Origin: Stieleria magnilauensis
GTDB lineage: Bacteria; Planctomycetota; Planctomycetia; Pirellulales; Pirellulaceae
DNA: 64,000 nucleotides
Reading direction: 5' to 3'
NCBI GenBank assembly: GCA_007753675.1
Contig: CP036432.1
Span: 4,252,394 to 4,316,393 of the forward strand
Both the position numbers and the translations under genes were made by a program. The notes below the pieces were generated by a model. The model did no database searches. It saw only the letters and a list, made by a program, of their open reading frames with translations, and was not told the DNA's origin. Positions 16,381 through 25,441 of this stretch are shown in pieces. Every line of letters begins with the position of its first letter. Positions within the stretch are counted from its first letter, which is position 1.

Positions 16381-17820
16381 ATGGCTGATACGCAACGCCC
16401 CTTTCGGCACACCAAAATTGTCGCGACGATCGGTCCGGCAACCGAGACACTTGAGAAGCTGGAAGCCCTCATCGAGGCCGGCGTCGACATCATTCGGCTG
16501 AACATGGCTCACGGCAGCGTGGAATGGGTGGGGGAGATCATCGCGCGAATTCGCCAGGCCTCGCATCATGTGGGACGCGAAGTTGCCATCATGATGGACG
16601 TCAAGGGTCCCGAAGTGCGCACCGGGCCGGTCGATGCCGCGATCGAGTTGAAGTCCGGGGACCGATTGGAATTGCACACGCAACCGTTTCAACTCAGCGA
16701 CGATGGCGTGCACCGCGTCTCGGTCAATTACCCCGACTTGCCCGCCGATGTCGAAGTCGGCGCGACCGTGTTGATCGACAGCGGGCTGCTGCGAACCAAG
16801 GTGATGGAGAAGACGGACTGCTCGGTGGCCTTGGAAGTCATCACACCCGGCAAACTCGGATCACGTCGACACATCAACTTGCCGGGCACGCGAATCAATT
16901 TGCCCGCCCTGACCCACAAAGACGAAACGGATCTGCGTGCCGGTGTGGCCGCCGGGTTGGACTTCGTCGCGCTCTCGTTTGTACGCCAGGCTGCCGACAT
17001 CGCCACGTTGCAAGCGTTTCTCGATGAACTCGATAGCTGCGCCAAGATCATCGCCAAAATCGAAGATCAGGCGGGCGTGGAAAACATGGAGGAGATCATT
17101 CGAGAATCTGACGGCGTGATGGTCGCACGCGGTGATCTGGGAATCGAAATCGAATACCACAAATTGCCGCTGGTCCAAACCCAGCTGGTCAATGCCTGCC
17201 AGGTCCAGGGGAAACCGGTGATCATCGCGACGCATCTGTTGGAGTCGATGATTCAGTCTCCGATCCCCACCCGCGCCGAAATCTCAGACGTTTCCAACGC
17301 CATTCGAGAACAAGCCGACGCGATCATGCTGTCCGGTGAAACGACCGTCGGCGCGTACCCTCTGGAAGCGGTCGAAGTGCTGAAGAATATCGTTGAGAGC
17401 ATCGAGCCGTCGGTCGATGGCCAAATCAATCGACGCATTCAGCTTCACACGCCCAAGGCCAAGATGCTTCGTTCGGCAGTGGTGTTGGCCAAAGAACTCG
17501 GTCACTCCGGCGTCGTCGTGTTCACGCGGAGCGGATTCCTGGCTTACGTGCTCGGCGCGATGCGGGCCCAAGAGGTTCCGATCTACGCGTTCACCGACAT
17601 CCCGTCGACGTTCCATCAATTGATGCTGCCGTGGGGCGTCGAGCCCTTTCTGATGGAGTTCTCCGATGACCCCGAACACACCATTCAAAAAGCGTTGGCT
17701 CAGCTGAAAGCGAAGGGTTGGGCTACGCGCGGCGAATGGCTGGTCGTGATCACCAACGCCTTGGCCGATGACAAGATCATCGACACGCTTCAATTGCGAC
17801 AGGTCAACGGGGAGTCGTGA
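16381..17820 (+). CDS. pyk: Pyruvate kinase
   Basis: 479-residue glycolytic enzyme converting phosphoenolpyruvate and ADP to pyruvate and ATP. Motifs are KIVATIGPATE at the N-terminus, IIRLNMAHGS, the active-site KIIAKIEDQAGVENMEEII with the catalytic Lys, VMVARGDLGIEI, and IATHLLESMI with PTRAEISDVSNAI and MLSGETTVGAYP. The C-terminal allosteric domain is complete, with no extra PEP-utiliser domain. The ATG at 16381 is chosen because conserved sequence starts within 10 residues; an in-frame upstream extension to 16306 has no family support. The TGA stop coincides with the first bases of a 90-bp repeat array. Confidence 0.96.
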   Translation: MADTQRPFRHTKIVATIGPATETLEKLEALIEAGVDIIRLNMAHGSVEWVGEIIARIRQASHHVGREVAIMMDVKGPEVRTGPVDAAIELKSGDRLELHTQPFQLSDDGVHRVSVNYPDLPADVEVGATVLIDSGLLRTKVMEKTDCSVALEVITPGKLGSRRHINLPGTRINLPALTHKDETDLRAGVAAGLDFVALSFVRQAADIATLQAFLDELDSCAKIIAKIEDQAGVENMEEIIRESDGVMVARGDLGIEIEYHKLPLVQTQLVNACQVQGKPVIIATHLLESMIQSPIPTRAEISDVSNAIREQADAIMLSGETTVGAYPLEAVEVLKNIVESIEPSVDGQINRRIQLHTPKAKMLRSAVVLAKELGHSGVVVFTRSGFLAYVLGAMRAQEVPIYAFTDIPSTFHQLMLPWGVEPFLMEFSDDPEHTIQKALAQLKAKGWATRGEWLVVITNALADDKIIDTLQLRQVNGES

Positions 17821-18109
17821 TGGGAGACCGGAGGGCTCGCGCCCTGCCGCTACGAATTCATTGATGCGCGAACGCACCGTGTTAGCGGAACGGCGCGAGC
17901 CGTCCGGTGATGGGAGACCGGAGGGCTCGCGCCCTGCCGCTATGAATTTGCCGATGCGCGAACGCACCGTGTTAGCGGAACGGCGCAAGCCGTCCGGTGA
18001 TGCGAGACCGGAGGGCTCGCGCCCTGCCGCTACGAATTTGCTGATGCGCGAACGCACCGTGTTAGCGGAACGGCGCGAGCCGTCCGGTGATGCGCGAGGC
18101 CGCCCAACG
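17818..18109. repeat. 90-bp tandem array of the GNRA hairpin repeat (three units plus partial)
   Basis: Units begin at 17818, 17908 and 17998, and a fourth partial unit begins at 18088, so the period is exactly 90 bp with few differences. Each unit holds both hairpin arms of the family (AGGGC/GCCCT and ACGGC/GCCGT stems). The loop is GCGA in most and GCAA in the second ACGGC copy. The array starts on the TGA of pyruvate kinase and ends at the TAG of the convergent gene at 18110, so it fills the whole gap. It could act as a two-way terminator; that is inference. Confidence 0.92.
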
Positions 18110-18499
18110 CTAACGTCGAAGCATCGCCTCCAGCTCCGCCAACGCGCTCTTGGCTCGATTCAATCCCCCGACGGATTTGACGAATTGCATCGCCAGGGTC
18201 ATGTGATCGTTAGACGTGCCCTCGGCCGACGTCGCGCCGGCCGACTCCGATGGCAGCTTTGCCGTCATCGAAACACCCAGGCTCGGACTGAAATGATCGT
18301 CGGCTCCACCCACCTGGTCGGCAACCTCGTCGGCGGCATTGACCAGATCGTGGTGGACTTGTTCAACCGTGGCCGCCGACGTCTTGATGCGAAAACGCTT
18401 TTCCACCGCGTCGACCACGTCGACGTAATCCATCGCTCCGCCTTCGGCGATCACTCGCTTGATCGCGTCGATTTCCGATTGCTCACTCGATTGCGTCAT
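18110..18499 (-). CDS. Small conserved hypothetical protein
   Basis: 129 residues from ATG 18499, which has GGAGG about 9 nt upstream. The N-terminal half is charged and helical (SEIDAIKRVIAEGGAMDYVD, then VVDAVEKRFRIKTSAATVEQ). An Ala/Ser-rich middle follows, then a terminal helix (GGLNRAKSALAELEAMLRR). No signal peptide or membrane segment. The N-terminal part could be a small winged-helix-like or DNA-associated domain, but I do not recognise it. The frame is open upstream to 18739, but that sequence has the look of non-coding Arg/Pro-rich translation. Convergent with pyruvate kinase. Confidence 0.7.
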   Translation of the reverse strand: MTQSSEQSEIDAIKRVIAEGGAMDYVDVVDAVEKRFRIKTSAATVEQVHHDLVNAADEVADQVGGADDHFSPSLGVSMTAKLPSESAGATSAEGTSNDHMTLAMQFVKSVGGLNRAKSALAELEAMLRR

Positions 18500-18619
18500 C
18501 TGCCCGTTCCTCCGCTTGAGTTCGGTGAGACCTGGACGGTTGGGGGGGCGGCCTCGGTTTGGGGTGCAGGCAGGGGCAAACACCGTGCCGGAACGGAGAG
18601 ATCGAGGTCGATTGAAACG

Positions 18620-18686
18620 CCCGGACGCCGCGAACCGGCTGATGTCAATCCAAGACCAACCGTTTGACGCCCGCCGACGGGCCTCG
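18620..18686. repeat. Dispersed intergenic repeat (GGCTGATG/CGTTTGACGC family, copy 1)
   Basis: Contains CGGACGCCGCGAACCGGCTG, then CCGTTTGACGC and a Cys/Gly-coded GC-rich end. A related copy is at 27828-27895. It lies in the 270-bp gap before the small conserved gene; the rest of that gap shows nothing recognisable. Confidence 0.7.
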
Positions 18687-18769
18687 GCCCGACCGAACCC
18701 GCGCCGAGAAACCGGCATCGCGACTGCGCCATATCGCACAGCGGGTGTGCCAATCGCGCCCAGAGGTTA

Positions 18770-19258
18770 TCAATGCGGCAGCTTCGGTTTTAGGGCGGCA
18801 TAGCTGAACATGCCCAGCAACGCGCCGACCAGCGTGAACAGCGCCATCCACTGGCCGCCTCCGATTTGGGCATAGATCGGTCCCGGGCAGGCACCCGTGA
18901 TCGCCCACCCGGCGCCAAACAACATGCCACCGATGACGACACCGGTGTGATAGGGTTTGGGCGAGTACTTGATCGGCTTTCCTTCGATCGACCGGATCTG
19001 GAATCGTTTGATGACCTGCATCGAAAACATCGCGACCACGATGGCCGTCACGATGATCAAATACATGTGGGCTTCACGAAACAAAAACATGTCGTGAATG
19101 CGTTGCCAGTGGGCGACTTCGCTCTTGCTAAACAGGATGCCCAAGTAAACGCCCATCAGCAGCACCATCAGGTAGGCCGCTGGAGAAGTCGCGGGCTTGG
19201 CTTGCTCGGCTTGCTTGGGTGGTTGCGAGTCGTTTGTTTCCGTCATCGTTTCCATCAT
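18770..19258 (-). CDS. YeeE/YedE-like partner membrane protein (DUF6691 type)
   Basis: 162-residue membrane protein with four helices (about 35-52, 72-92, 110-130 and 140-160). The motif GAGWAITGACPGPIYAQIG resembles the cysteine-containing pore motif of YeeE/YedE sulfur-compound transporters. In two-gene systems one half carries GGCTSGH and the other GACPGP, as here; together they form a full-size transporter. Last gene of the six-gene operon, 10 nt after its partner. Two adjacent ATGs follow GAGGAG; the second (19255) has the better spacing, so the start is uncertain by one codon. Confidence 0.85.
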   Translation of the reverse strand: MMETMTETNDSQPPKQAEQAKPATSPAAYLMVLLMGVYLGILFSKSEVAHWQRIHDMFLFREAHMYLIIVTAIVVAMFSMQVIKRFQIRSIEGKPIKYSPKPYHTGVVIGGMLFGAGWAITGACPGPIYAQIGGGQWMALFTLVGALLGMFSYAALKPKLPH

Positions 19259-19268
19259 GATCTCCTCG

Positions 19269-19751
19269 TTAGAACAACCACCCACCGAGTCCCCACGTCA
19301 CGGCCAACCCGCCGGCAAAGAAACAGACCGTCGCCAGCAGGCTGGGCCAATTCAAGTTGGCGATGCCGGTGATCGAGTGGCCCGACGTGCAACCGCCCGC
19401 GTAACGCGTTCCGAACCCGATCAGGAATCCGCCGACGAGTAACTTGATCGCTCCGGAAACACTTTCCATCGAGGCCGGCAGAAACGGTTTCGGGTCCGCC
19501 GACAAAAATTGGGTGGCCACGAAGGCCCCGATCGCGATCCCGATGGCGAACACGATCGTCCACAGATTGGCTTTGCGGTCGAACTTGGAAAAGTATTCCA
19601 GTTTGCTGTGGGGGGAACACAGCGCACCGATCTCTTGCAGACTGGTCGAGATCCCGAACGCTTTGCCGGCCAACAGGTACAGCAGCGGAACGGTCAAACC
19701 GATCAGGATCCCCGAGAGCCACCAGGGCCAGGGTTGCATCAGCCATTGCAT
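19269..19751 (-). CDS. YeeE/YedE family thiosulfate/sulfur transporter half
   Basis: 160-residue membrane protein with about four helices and the family motif GTRYAGGCTSGHSITG, whose cysteine handles thiosulfate or sulfane sulfur in characterised YeeE proteins. It is half the size of fused YeeE, in keeping with a separate partner encoded next. The ATG lies 1 nt after the TGA of the RND pump gene, and GAGGAG sits inside the end of the pump gene, so the two are translationally coupled. Direction of transport and exact sulfur species are not known; YedE homologues have also been linked to selenium. Confidence 0.9.
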   Translation of the reverse strand: MQWLMQPWPWWLSGILIGLTVPLLYLLAGKAFGISTSLQEIGALCSPHSKLEYFSKFDRKANLWTIVFAIGIAIGAFVATQFLSADPKPFLPASMESVSGAIKLLVGGFLIGFGTRYAGGCTSGHSITGIANLNWPSLLATVCFFAGGLAVTWGLGGWLF

Positions 19752-19752
19752 G

Positions 19753-22700
19753 TCAAAGCTCCTCGGCGGGGGTTGGTGTGGAGGGTGTTTCGCCGCGATA
19801 GATCAACCAGTAGGCGGCGGGAATGACGATCAGGGTGAAAAACGTGGAGGTCAGGATTCCAAAGATGATGGCCCAGGCCAAACCGGAAAACACCGGGTCC
19901 AGCGTGATCACCCAGTTGGCCAACAGCGTCGTGCCGGCGGTCAACAAGATCGGTCGGGTGCGGACGGCGACGCTGCGGATGATCGACTCTTCCAACCCAA
20001 AACCTTCAGCCTGTGCCAGGTGAATGAAGTCGATCAGGACGACGGAGTTTCGTACCACGATCCCCGCCAAGGCGATCATGCCGATCATCGCCGTGGCGGT
20101 GATGAACACGGGATTGGGGTGACCCCCGACGGGTTGATTCATGATCAGATTCAAACCCCAAAAACCCGGCATGATGCCGATCATGGACAACGGAATCGCC
20201 GACATGATCAACAACGGTAGCGTCCGCGAACCGGTTTGGAACATCAGCACGACAAAGATGCCGACCAAGGCGGCACCGAATGCCAAGCCCAGGTCGCGAA
20301 ACACATCCAGCGTGATGTCCCATTCCCCTTCACCGGCCCACTCGACCTGATAGCCGTCGGGAACGGACCAGGGAACGCCACCGCCGAGGGAAACCCAGGA
20401 ACGCCGGCCGACGGGCCGTGGTTCGCCGCGGGCGTCGTCTGCCGCCGCGGCATCATCTGCCAACGCCGTGCGTCGATCCCACTCCACGTCCATGATCGCG
20501 TCGGCCGGCGGTCGGCCCGCGACCTCGGCGTAGACGTAAACGACGCGGCGGAGATTTTTGTGATAGATCGCCTTGTCTTCCAGCGTTTCTCGAAACCGTC
20601 CGAGCGAACCGAGCTGAACGATTTGTCCGCCCTCTCCCTGGACGTAGATCTCTTCCAAATCATCCAGTGCCGATCGGCTCGCCCGGGGGAGTTTCAGTTC
20701 GATCCACAGCGGTTCCACTTCCTGCGGCAGATGCAAGACCGTCGCCCGATTGCCGCTGAGCGCAGTTGCCACGGTTTGGGCGACGGTTTCGGTGGAGATC
20801 CCCGACAAGGCTGCTTTCGCTTTATCGGTTTCGAACACGAAACGGATTTGGTCGTCTTCGGCACTGACATCCAGGTCAACCACGCCGGGTTCATGTTTCA
20901 ACCGGCCCATCACATTGCGTGCGACGTCGATCTGTTGCGTGTAGGTTCCGTCAGGCGGCCCATAGACTTCGGCCGTGATCGTCGACAGCACCGGCGGTCC
21001 GGGGGGAACTTCCACCAGTTTGATATTTGCGCCCATCGATTCAGCCAACTCGGTAACTTCATCGCGGATACGGAGCAAGATCTCGTGGGATTGCTGAACC
21101 CGTTGTTCTTTGGCCAACAGGTTCACGCGAATGTCGGCGACGTGTGGGCCTTGGCGCAGAAAGTAATGTCGGACCAACCCATTGAAATCCATCGGCGATG
21201 CCGTGCCGACGAACAATTCATAATCGCTGACCTCGGCCAGACCGCCGATGAATCGACCGATCCGCCGGGCGACCACATCGGTCCGTTCCAGCGTCGTCCC
21301 CTCGGGCATGTCGATGACCACTTGGAATTCGTTCTTGTTGTCATACGGCAGCATCTTGACGGGCACCCAGCGAAACACGGGCGGAATCAACGCAATGACA
21401 AACAACAACGCGATGCCCAACAGGACACCCCAGGCGTAAAGGGCGCGCGAGAGGATCGGCGCGAGCACGAAACGGGACAGACGATACAGCGGGCGGGTCG
21501 TCAAATCATAAGCGTCGTCTTCATCACCCGTTTGGTTGAGTTGCTTGAGTGAAACCATCGCCAACCAGGGCGTGATCACAAACGCGACGATCGTCGAAAC
21601 GGTGACCGTCAACGGGACGTTGAGCGCCATCGGTGCCATGTAGGGCCCCATCATGCCGGTGATGAATGCCAGGGGCAGAAAGCTGACGATGATGGCCAGC
21701 GTCGACAAGATCAACGCCGGGCGAACCTCTTGAACCGCGCGCAGGACCGACTTGCGCGGTGGAAAGATCTTCATCGTGAAGTAGCGGGCGATATTTTCGA
21801 CGTCGGTGATCGGGTCGTCGACCAACAACCCCAAAGCCAGGATCAACGCGAACATGGTAACGCGGTTGATCGAATAGCCGACCATCAGATTGACGAACAG
21901 GGTCAAACTGTAGCAGACCGGAATCGCCAGCGCGATCACCAATGCCGGACGCCACCCCATCGTCAAACCGATCAACCCGACCACGGTCAGGACGGCCACA
22001 ACCAGCCCTTCGATCAGTTCATTGACCTTCTCGTTGGCGGTTTCGCCGTAATCACGCGTGACCCGGAAATGCGTTCCGCTGGGCAAGTGCGATGATTCCA
22101 GTTCGTGCAGTTTGGTTTCGACCGCGCCGGCCACGCGGACCGCATTGGCCCCCTTGCGTTTGGCCACCGAGATGTGGACGGCGGGATACAGTTCGGTCCG
22201 ATCCCCGTACGATGGATCCGCCGCGCCGAATCCGATCCAGCTGTAACTGTCCGCTTCGGCCGGCCCATCGACGACCGTTGCGATGTTCTTCAGATACACC
22301 GGTCGTCCGCCGGCCACGTTGACGACGATCTCTTCTAATTCCGCGACGTCGCGGATGAAGGTGCCGGTTTCGACGTTGAATTGTGTGTTCTGTTGTTCGA
22401 AGCTGCCGTTGCGGGCCGTGACGTTGCCCACCTGCAGCGCCCGGGCGACCTGCAGCGGCGACGTCTTGTGGGCGGCCAACCGCTGGGCGTCCAAGTTGAC
22501 AGAGATGCGGCGGGGCCGTCCGCCGACCACTTCGACGCGGTTCGTATTGGGAATCGCCTGCAGTTCCCGCTGCACTTCTTCGGCGATCCGACGAAGCTCG
22601 TGGTCGCCGTAACGCTGCGTCTGATCCGACCAGAGGGTCGCGATCACAATCGGCACATCATCGACTTCGATCGGTTTGACGACCCAAGACTCGACGACCG

Positions 22701-23106
22701 GCGGAATTTTGTCGGTCGACGAATTGATCTTGTTGTAAATCTTGACCAGCGAGTCTTCGCGATCTTCACCGACGTAAAAACGCACCGTGACGACGCATTG
22801 ACCGGGCTGAGACATCGAATAGACGAATTCGACGCCATCGATTTGGTACAACAGCTTTTCCAGTCGATCGGTCACCTGGCGTTCCACTTCTTCGGCCGAC
22901 AAGCCCGGGGCGGAGGCAAACACGTCGGCCATCGGCACGACGATTTGCGGTTCCTCCTCGCGGGGTGTCAAAAACAAAGCGGCCGTGCCCAGCAGCAGCG
23001 AGACCCCGATCAACAGGATCGCGACATCACCGCGTAAAAAAATCTCGACGATCCGCGTCATTAGCGGCGTGTCGGGGGCGTTTGCTTCGTCGCCGTCGTT
23101 CGTCAT
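19753..23106 (-). CDS. RND-family efflux pump inner-membrane subunit (AcrB-like)
   Basis: 1117-residue proton-driven pump. It has a first helix at about 24-44, a large periplasmic loop to about 350, a bundle of helices around 365-500 (ALGLLVDDPITDVENIARYF, containing the twin Asp of RND pumps), a second periplasmic loop of about 560-880 and a final helical bundle to the C-terminus. DVFASAPGLSAEEVERQV is typical of the family. The usual ADA-I-V sequence is replaced by DDPITDVEN, as in the CzcA-like/unclassified branch. ATG 23106 overlaps the adaptor stop (TGATG); a GTG one codon earlier is possible. Substrate unknown; the neighbours argue for a sulfur-related compound. Confidence 0.93.
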   Translation of the reverse strand: MTNDGDEANAPDTPLMTRIVEIFLRGDVAILLIGVSLLLGTAALFLTPREEEPQIVVPMADVFASAPGLSAEEVERQVTDRLEKLLYQIDGVEFVYSMSQPGQCVVTVRFYVGEDREDSLVKIYNKINSSTDKIPPVVESWVVKPIEVDDVPIVIATLWSDQTQRYGDHELRRIAEEVQRELQAIPNTNRVEVVGGRPRRISVNLDAQRLAAHKTSPLQVARALQVGNVTARNGSFEQQNTQFNVETGTFIRDVAELEEIVVNVAGGRPVYLKNIATVVDGPAEADSYSWIGFGAADPSYGDRTELYPAVHISVAKRKGANAVRVAGAVETKLHELESSHLPSGTHFRVTRDYGETANEKVNELIEGLVVAVLTVVGLIGLTMGWRPALVIALAIPVCYSLTLFVNLMVGYSINRVTMFALILALGLLVDDPITDVENIARYFTMKIFPPRKSVLRAVQEVRPALILSTLAIIVSFLPLAFITGMMGPYMAPMALNVPLTVTVSTIVAFVITPWLAMVSLKQLNQTGDEDDAYDLTTRPLYRLSRFVLAPILSRALYAWGVLLGIALLFVIALIPPVFRWVPVKMLPYDNKNEFQVVIDMPEGTTLERTDVVARRIGRFIGGLAEVSDYELFVGTASPMDFNGLVRHYFLRQGPHVADIRVNLLAKEQRVQQSHEILLRIRDEVTELAESMGANIKLVEVPPGPPVLSTITAEVYGPPDGTYTQQIDVARNVMGRLKHEPGVVDLDVSAEDDQIRFVFETDKAKAALSGISTETVAQTVATALSGNRATVLHLPQEVEPLWIELKLPRASRSALDDLEEIYVQGEGGQIVQLGSLGRFRETLEDKAIYHKNLRRVVYVYAEVAGRPPADAIMDVEWDRRTALADDAAAADDARGEPRPVGRRSWVSLGGGVPWSVPDGYQVEWAGEGEWDITLDVFRDLGLAFGAALVGIFVVLMFQTGSRTLPLLIMSAIPLSMIGIMPGFWGLNLIMNQPVGGHPNPVFITATAMIGMIALAGIVVRNSVVLIDFIHLAQAEGFGLEESIIRSVAVRTRPILLTAGTTLLANWVITLDPVFSGLAWAIIFGILTSTFFTLIVIPAAYWLIYRGETPSTPTPAEEL

Positions 23107-24221
23107 CACTCGGTGCCTCCTGCGTCCGCATCGCCGGCTTGCAACACCACCCGCTCACCGGCTTCAATCCCGCTGAGCACTTCCTGGCGGCCGGGCATGC
23201 CGAGCTGCCCGATTTTGACCAGCCGGCGTTCGATGTTTCCATCGGGAAGCACGACGTCGACGAAATCGAGTTGTCCGACCTGGATCAACGCGTCGGTGTT
23301 CAAACACAAGTGCCGGCGCTCACCCGCGGAGATTCGCAGGCGTCCGAACATCCCTTCGTACAGCTCTTCGGACTTGGGCAAACTGGCTTTGACCAGAAAG
23401 GAACGGCTGGGCGCGTCGGCTTGGGGAACGATTTCGTCGATCGTGGCATCGAATTCTCGATCGAGTGCGTCGACATATACGCTCAGACGATCGCCGACGT
23501 TGAGTTTCACCGCCAGGTGTTCCATCACCGGCGCTTCCAGCCGCAACGAGGTCGCATCGTACAGCGTCAGAATCGGCTCGCCGGGACGGGCGATGTCTCC
23601 GGGTTCGGCCGTGCGATCGACGATGCGGCCGTTCTTGGCGGCTTTGATGACCGTGTAGGAAAGCAACGCCTCGGCTTCTTGGATCGCCTTGATGGCTTGC
23701 AATTCGTTCGCGGTGGCCACCTGCAGGTCACGTTGGGCCAGATCGAATTCGGATCGCGACAACGCATTTTGTTGTTGCAGGGTGGTCGCACGCTGGAACG
23801 CTTTTTCGGCTTGCTCACGATTGGCCGTGGTGGCTTCGAGCGCCCGCTTGGCTTGGTCGAGTCGGGCTTCGTATTCTTTGCTGTCCAGACGGATCAGTTC
23901 CTGTCCCTGCTGGACTTGATCGCCCGCGGTGACGTGAATCTCGGTGATCGTCGCCAGCAACTTGGACGAGACGACGGTGCGACTGGACGCCTTGAGCGTC
24001 CCGATCGCCTCCTCGATGTACGGCTTTTCGATCTCATGCACGATGTCGGTCGGCTGGTCGGTGTGCTTGGGAACGCCACGCCCCGTCCAGCCCGGTTGGA
24101 CTTTGTCTTCGAACATGCCGGAGAGCCAAGCGATGATCGCCACCAACAGCAACAGGCCGCCGCCGATCATGCCGATTCGCCCCAAGGCGGCGAACCATTT
24201 ACGCATCAATTTCATTTGCAC
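23106..24221 (-). CDS. RND periplasmic adaptor (membrane-fusion protein)
   Basis: 371 residues. One N-terminal helix (about 17-34) is followed by two lipoyl halves (KLLATITEIHVTAGDQVQQG and VIKAAKNGRIVDRTAEPGDI) split by a helical hairpin (about 105-180). A beta-barrel and membrane-proximal domain follow (APSRSFLVKASLPKSEELYE). It bridges the RND pump encoded next to an outer-membrane channel that is not in the operon. GAGGAG lies 8 nt before GTG 24221, which I take as start. An in-frame ATG at 24215 overlaps the upstream TGA and is the alternative. Confidence 0.9.
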   Translation of the reverse strand: MQMKLMRKWFAALGRIGMIGGGLLLLVAIIAWLSGMFEDKVQPGWTGRGVPKHTDQPTDIVHEIEKPYIEEAIGTLKASSRTVVSSKLLATITEIHVTAGDQVQQGQELIRLDSKEYEARLDQAKRALEATTANREQAEKAFQRATTLQQQNALSRSEFDLAQRDLQVATANELQAIKAIQEAEALLSYTVIKAAKNGRIVDRTAEPGDIARPGEPILTLYDATSLRLEAPVMEHLAVKLNVGDRLSVYVDALDREFDATIDEIVPQADAPSRSFLVKASLPKSEELYEGMFGRLRISAGERRHLCLNTDALIQVGQLDFVDVVLPDGNIERRLVKIGQLGMPGRQEVLSGIEAGERVVLQAGDADAGGTE

Positions 24222-25441
24222 GACTGGGGCTCCTCTGAAGGATCGTCCATGGTTGGGGCTGTTGATCTGCCATCAAAGTCGGAATCGAACTGGTACTCGC
24301 TGACAAAACGCTTGTCGATCCACGTCTTCAGCCGCCAGCACCATCGAGCATGCGCGGTGAACCAGCCGTACTGCAGCATGGCTTTCCCGTCACCGGTGTT
24401 GAGCAGCTTTAAAAAGTCACGTTGTGGATCGAAATGCTGCATCGCGTTCTGGTTGAGCAAGGCGTTGACGTTGTGCCACAGAATCGGACATTGCCGGACG
24501 GCATACACGCCGGCTTTGGGACATGGCGATTCGATCATTGTTCCCGAATCGCCGACGGCAAAGATCCGCTCGTCCGAAAGCGATTGCAACGTTTTGGAGG
24601 TCGCGATGAATCCACGATCATCCGTTTGAAGCCCGAGGCGGGCGAGCACGGGAGGCGGGGCGGCACCGGTCGCCCAGATGACGCCGTTGGATCGATAGAT
24701 TCGGCCGTCATCGGTGCGGAGCGTCGTGTCGGTCAAGGCATCGACGCGATGACCGCGGTGCACCGTGATCCCACGTTGCCGGAGCAGTTTCTCGATCGAA
24801 CGCACGCTTCGGCTCGGCATCCCGTCGGCCACGTGCGGACTGCTGGTAAAGATCTCAATTTCGATCTCGCGATCGTCGTCGCGTTTCTGCCACCGCTGCT
24901 GCAAACAAAACGCGATCTCGACGCTGGCGACGCCACCGCCGACAACGGCGACCCGTAGCGGAGCGTTGTCGTCTGTCGGCGGGCTCATCGCTTGGTCGCT
25001 CAGGTGCGACTCCAACCGCTGCAAAAACGTTTGCATCGGCTTGATCGGGACCAACAACTTCGAATGGGTATGCTGCTCCCAACCAGCGGGCATCGAGCCG
25101 ACCCCGATCGACAGGACATCAAACCGAATCGGTTCGTGATCGTGAAAGTGAAGCTGCCCGGCATCCAAATCGATGCCCTGGGTGTCGGCGATGACCAACT
25201 CCGCACCGGCGCGATGGGCCAAGGCCGCCAAATCGATTCGCATCTCCTGCTCGCTGAATTGCAGCCCCAACGTGCCGGGCAACATCCCCGAATACGTCGC
25301 CGCTGGAAACTTACTGATGCAAATCAATCGACAACCACCAATCGGTTCGCTGATCCACTGTTTGACCAGATGGGCATTGGTATGACCGATGCCCAGCAGG
25401 ACGATATTTTTCAGCGAACCGTTGGCCGGTGAGGCGTTCAC
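24212..25441 (-). CDS. FAD/NAD(P)-dependent oxidoreductase, SelD-associated / sulfide:quinone reductase-like
   Basis: 409-residue flavoprotein of the two-dinucleotide-fold class. FAD site: KNIVLLGIGHTNAHLVKQW; NAD(P) site: LRVAVVGGGVASVEIAFCLQ; C-terminal FAD motif: DERIFAVGDSG. The text ATYSGMLPGTLGLQFSEQEM and FDVLSIGVGSMP closely matches the family that is often fused N-terminally to selenide water dikinase, which is itself SQR/NDH-2-like. No SelD domain is attached here. GTG 25441 overlaps the rhodanese stop (GTGA), so an upstream in-frame extension to 25642 is rejected. Likely oxidises a reduced sulfur or selenium species or quinol at the membrane; exact reaction unknown. Confidence 0.85.
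   Translation of the reverse strand: MNASPANGSLKNIVLLGIGHTNAHLVKQWISEPIGGCRLICISKFPAATYSGMLPGTLGLQFSEQEMRIDLAALAHRAGAELVIADTQGIDLDAGQLHFHDHEPIRFDVLSIGVGSMPAGWEQHTHSKLLVPIKPMQTFLQRLESHLSDQAMSPPTDDNAPLRVAVVGGGVASVEIAFCLQQRWQKRDDDREIEIEIFTSSPHVADGMPSRSVRSIEKLLRQRGITVHRGHRVDALTDTTLRTDDGRIYRSNGVIWATGAAPPPVLARLGLQTDDRGFIATSKTLQSLSDERIFAVGDSGTMIESPCPKAGVYAVRQCPILWHNVNALLNQNAMQHFDPQRDFLKLLNTGDGKAMLQYGWFTAHARWCWRLKTWIDKRFVSEYQFDSDFDGRSTAPTMDDPSEEPQSCK

Noticed and set aside
17818-18109. Possible CRISPR array
   Set aside because: The units are contiguous 90-bp repeats without variable spacers and no cas genes are present.
20236-21552. Long plus-strand open frame antisense to the RND pump
   Set aside because: High-GC codon bias leaves antisense frames open; the minus-strand frame has clear RND motifs.
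22965-24629. 554-residue plus-strand frame across adaptor and pump genes
   Set aside because: It crosses gene borders of the opposite strand, has no start signal or domain and is a shadow.
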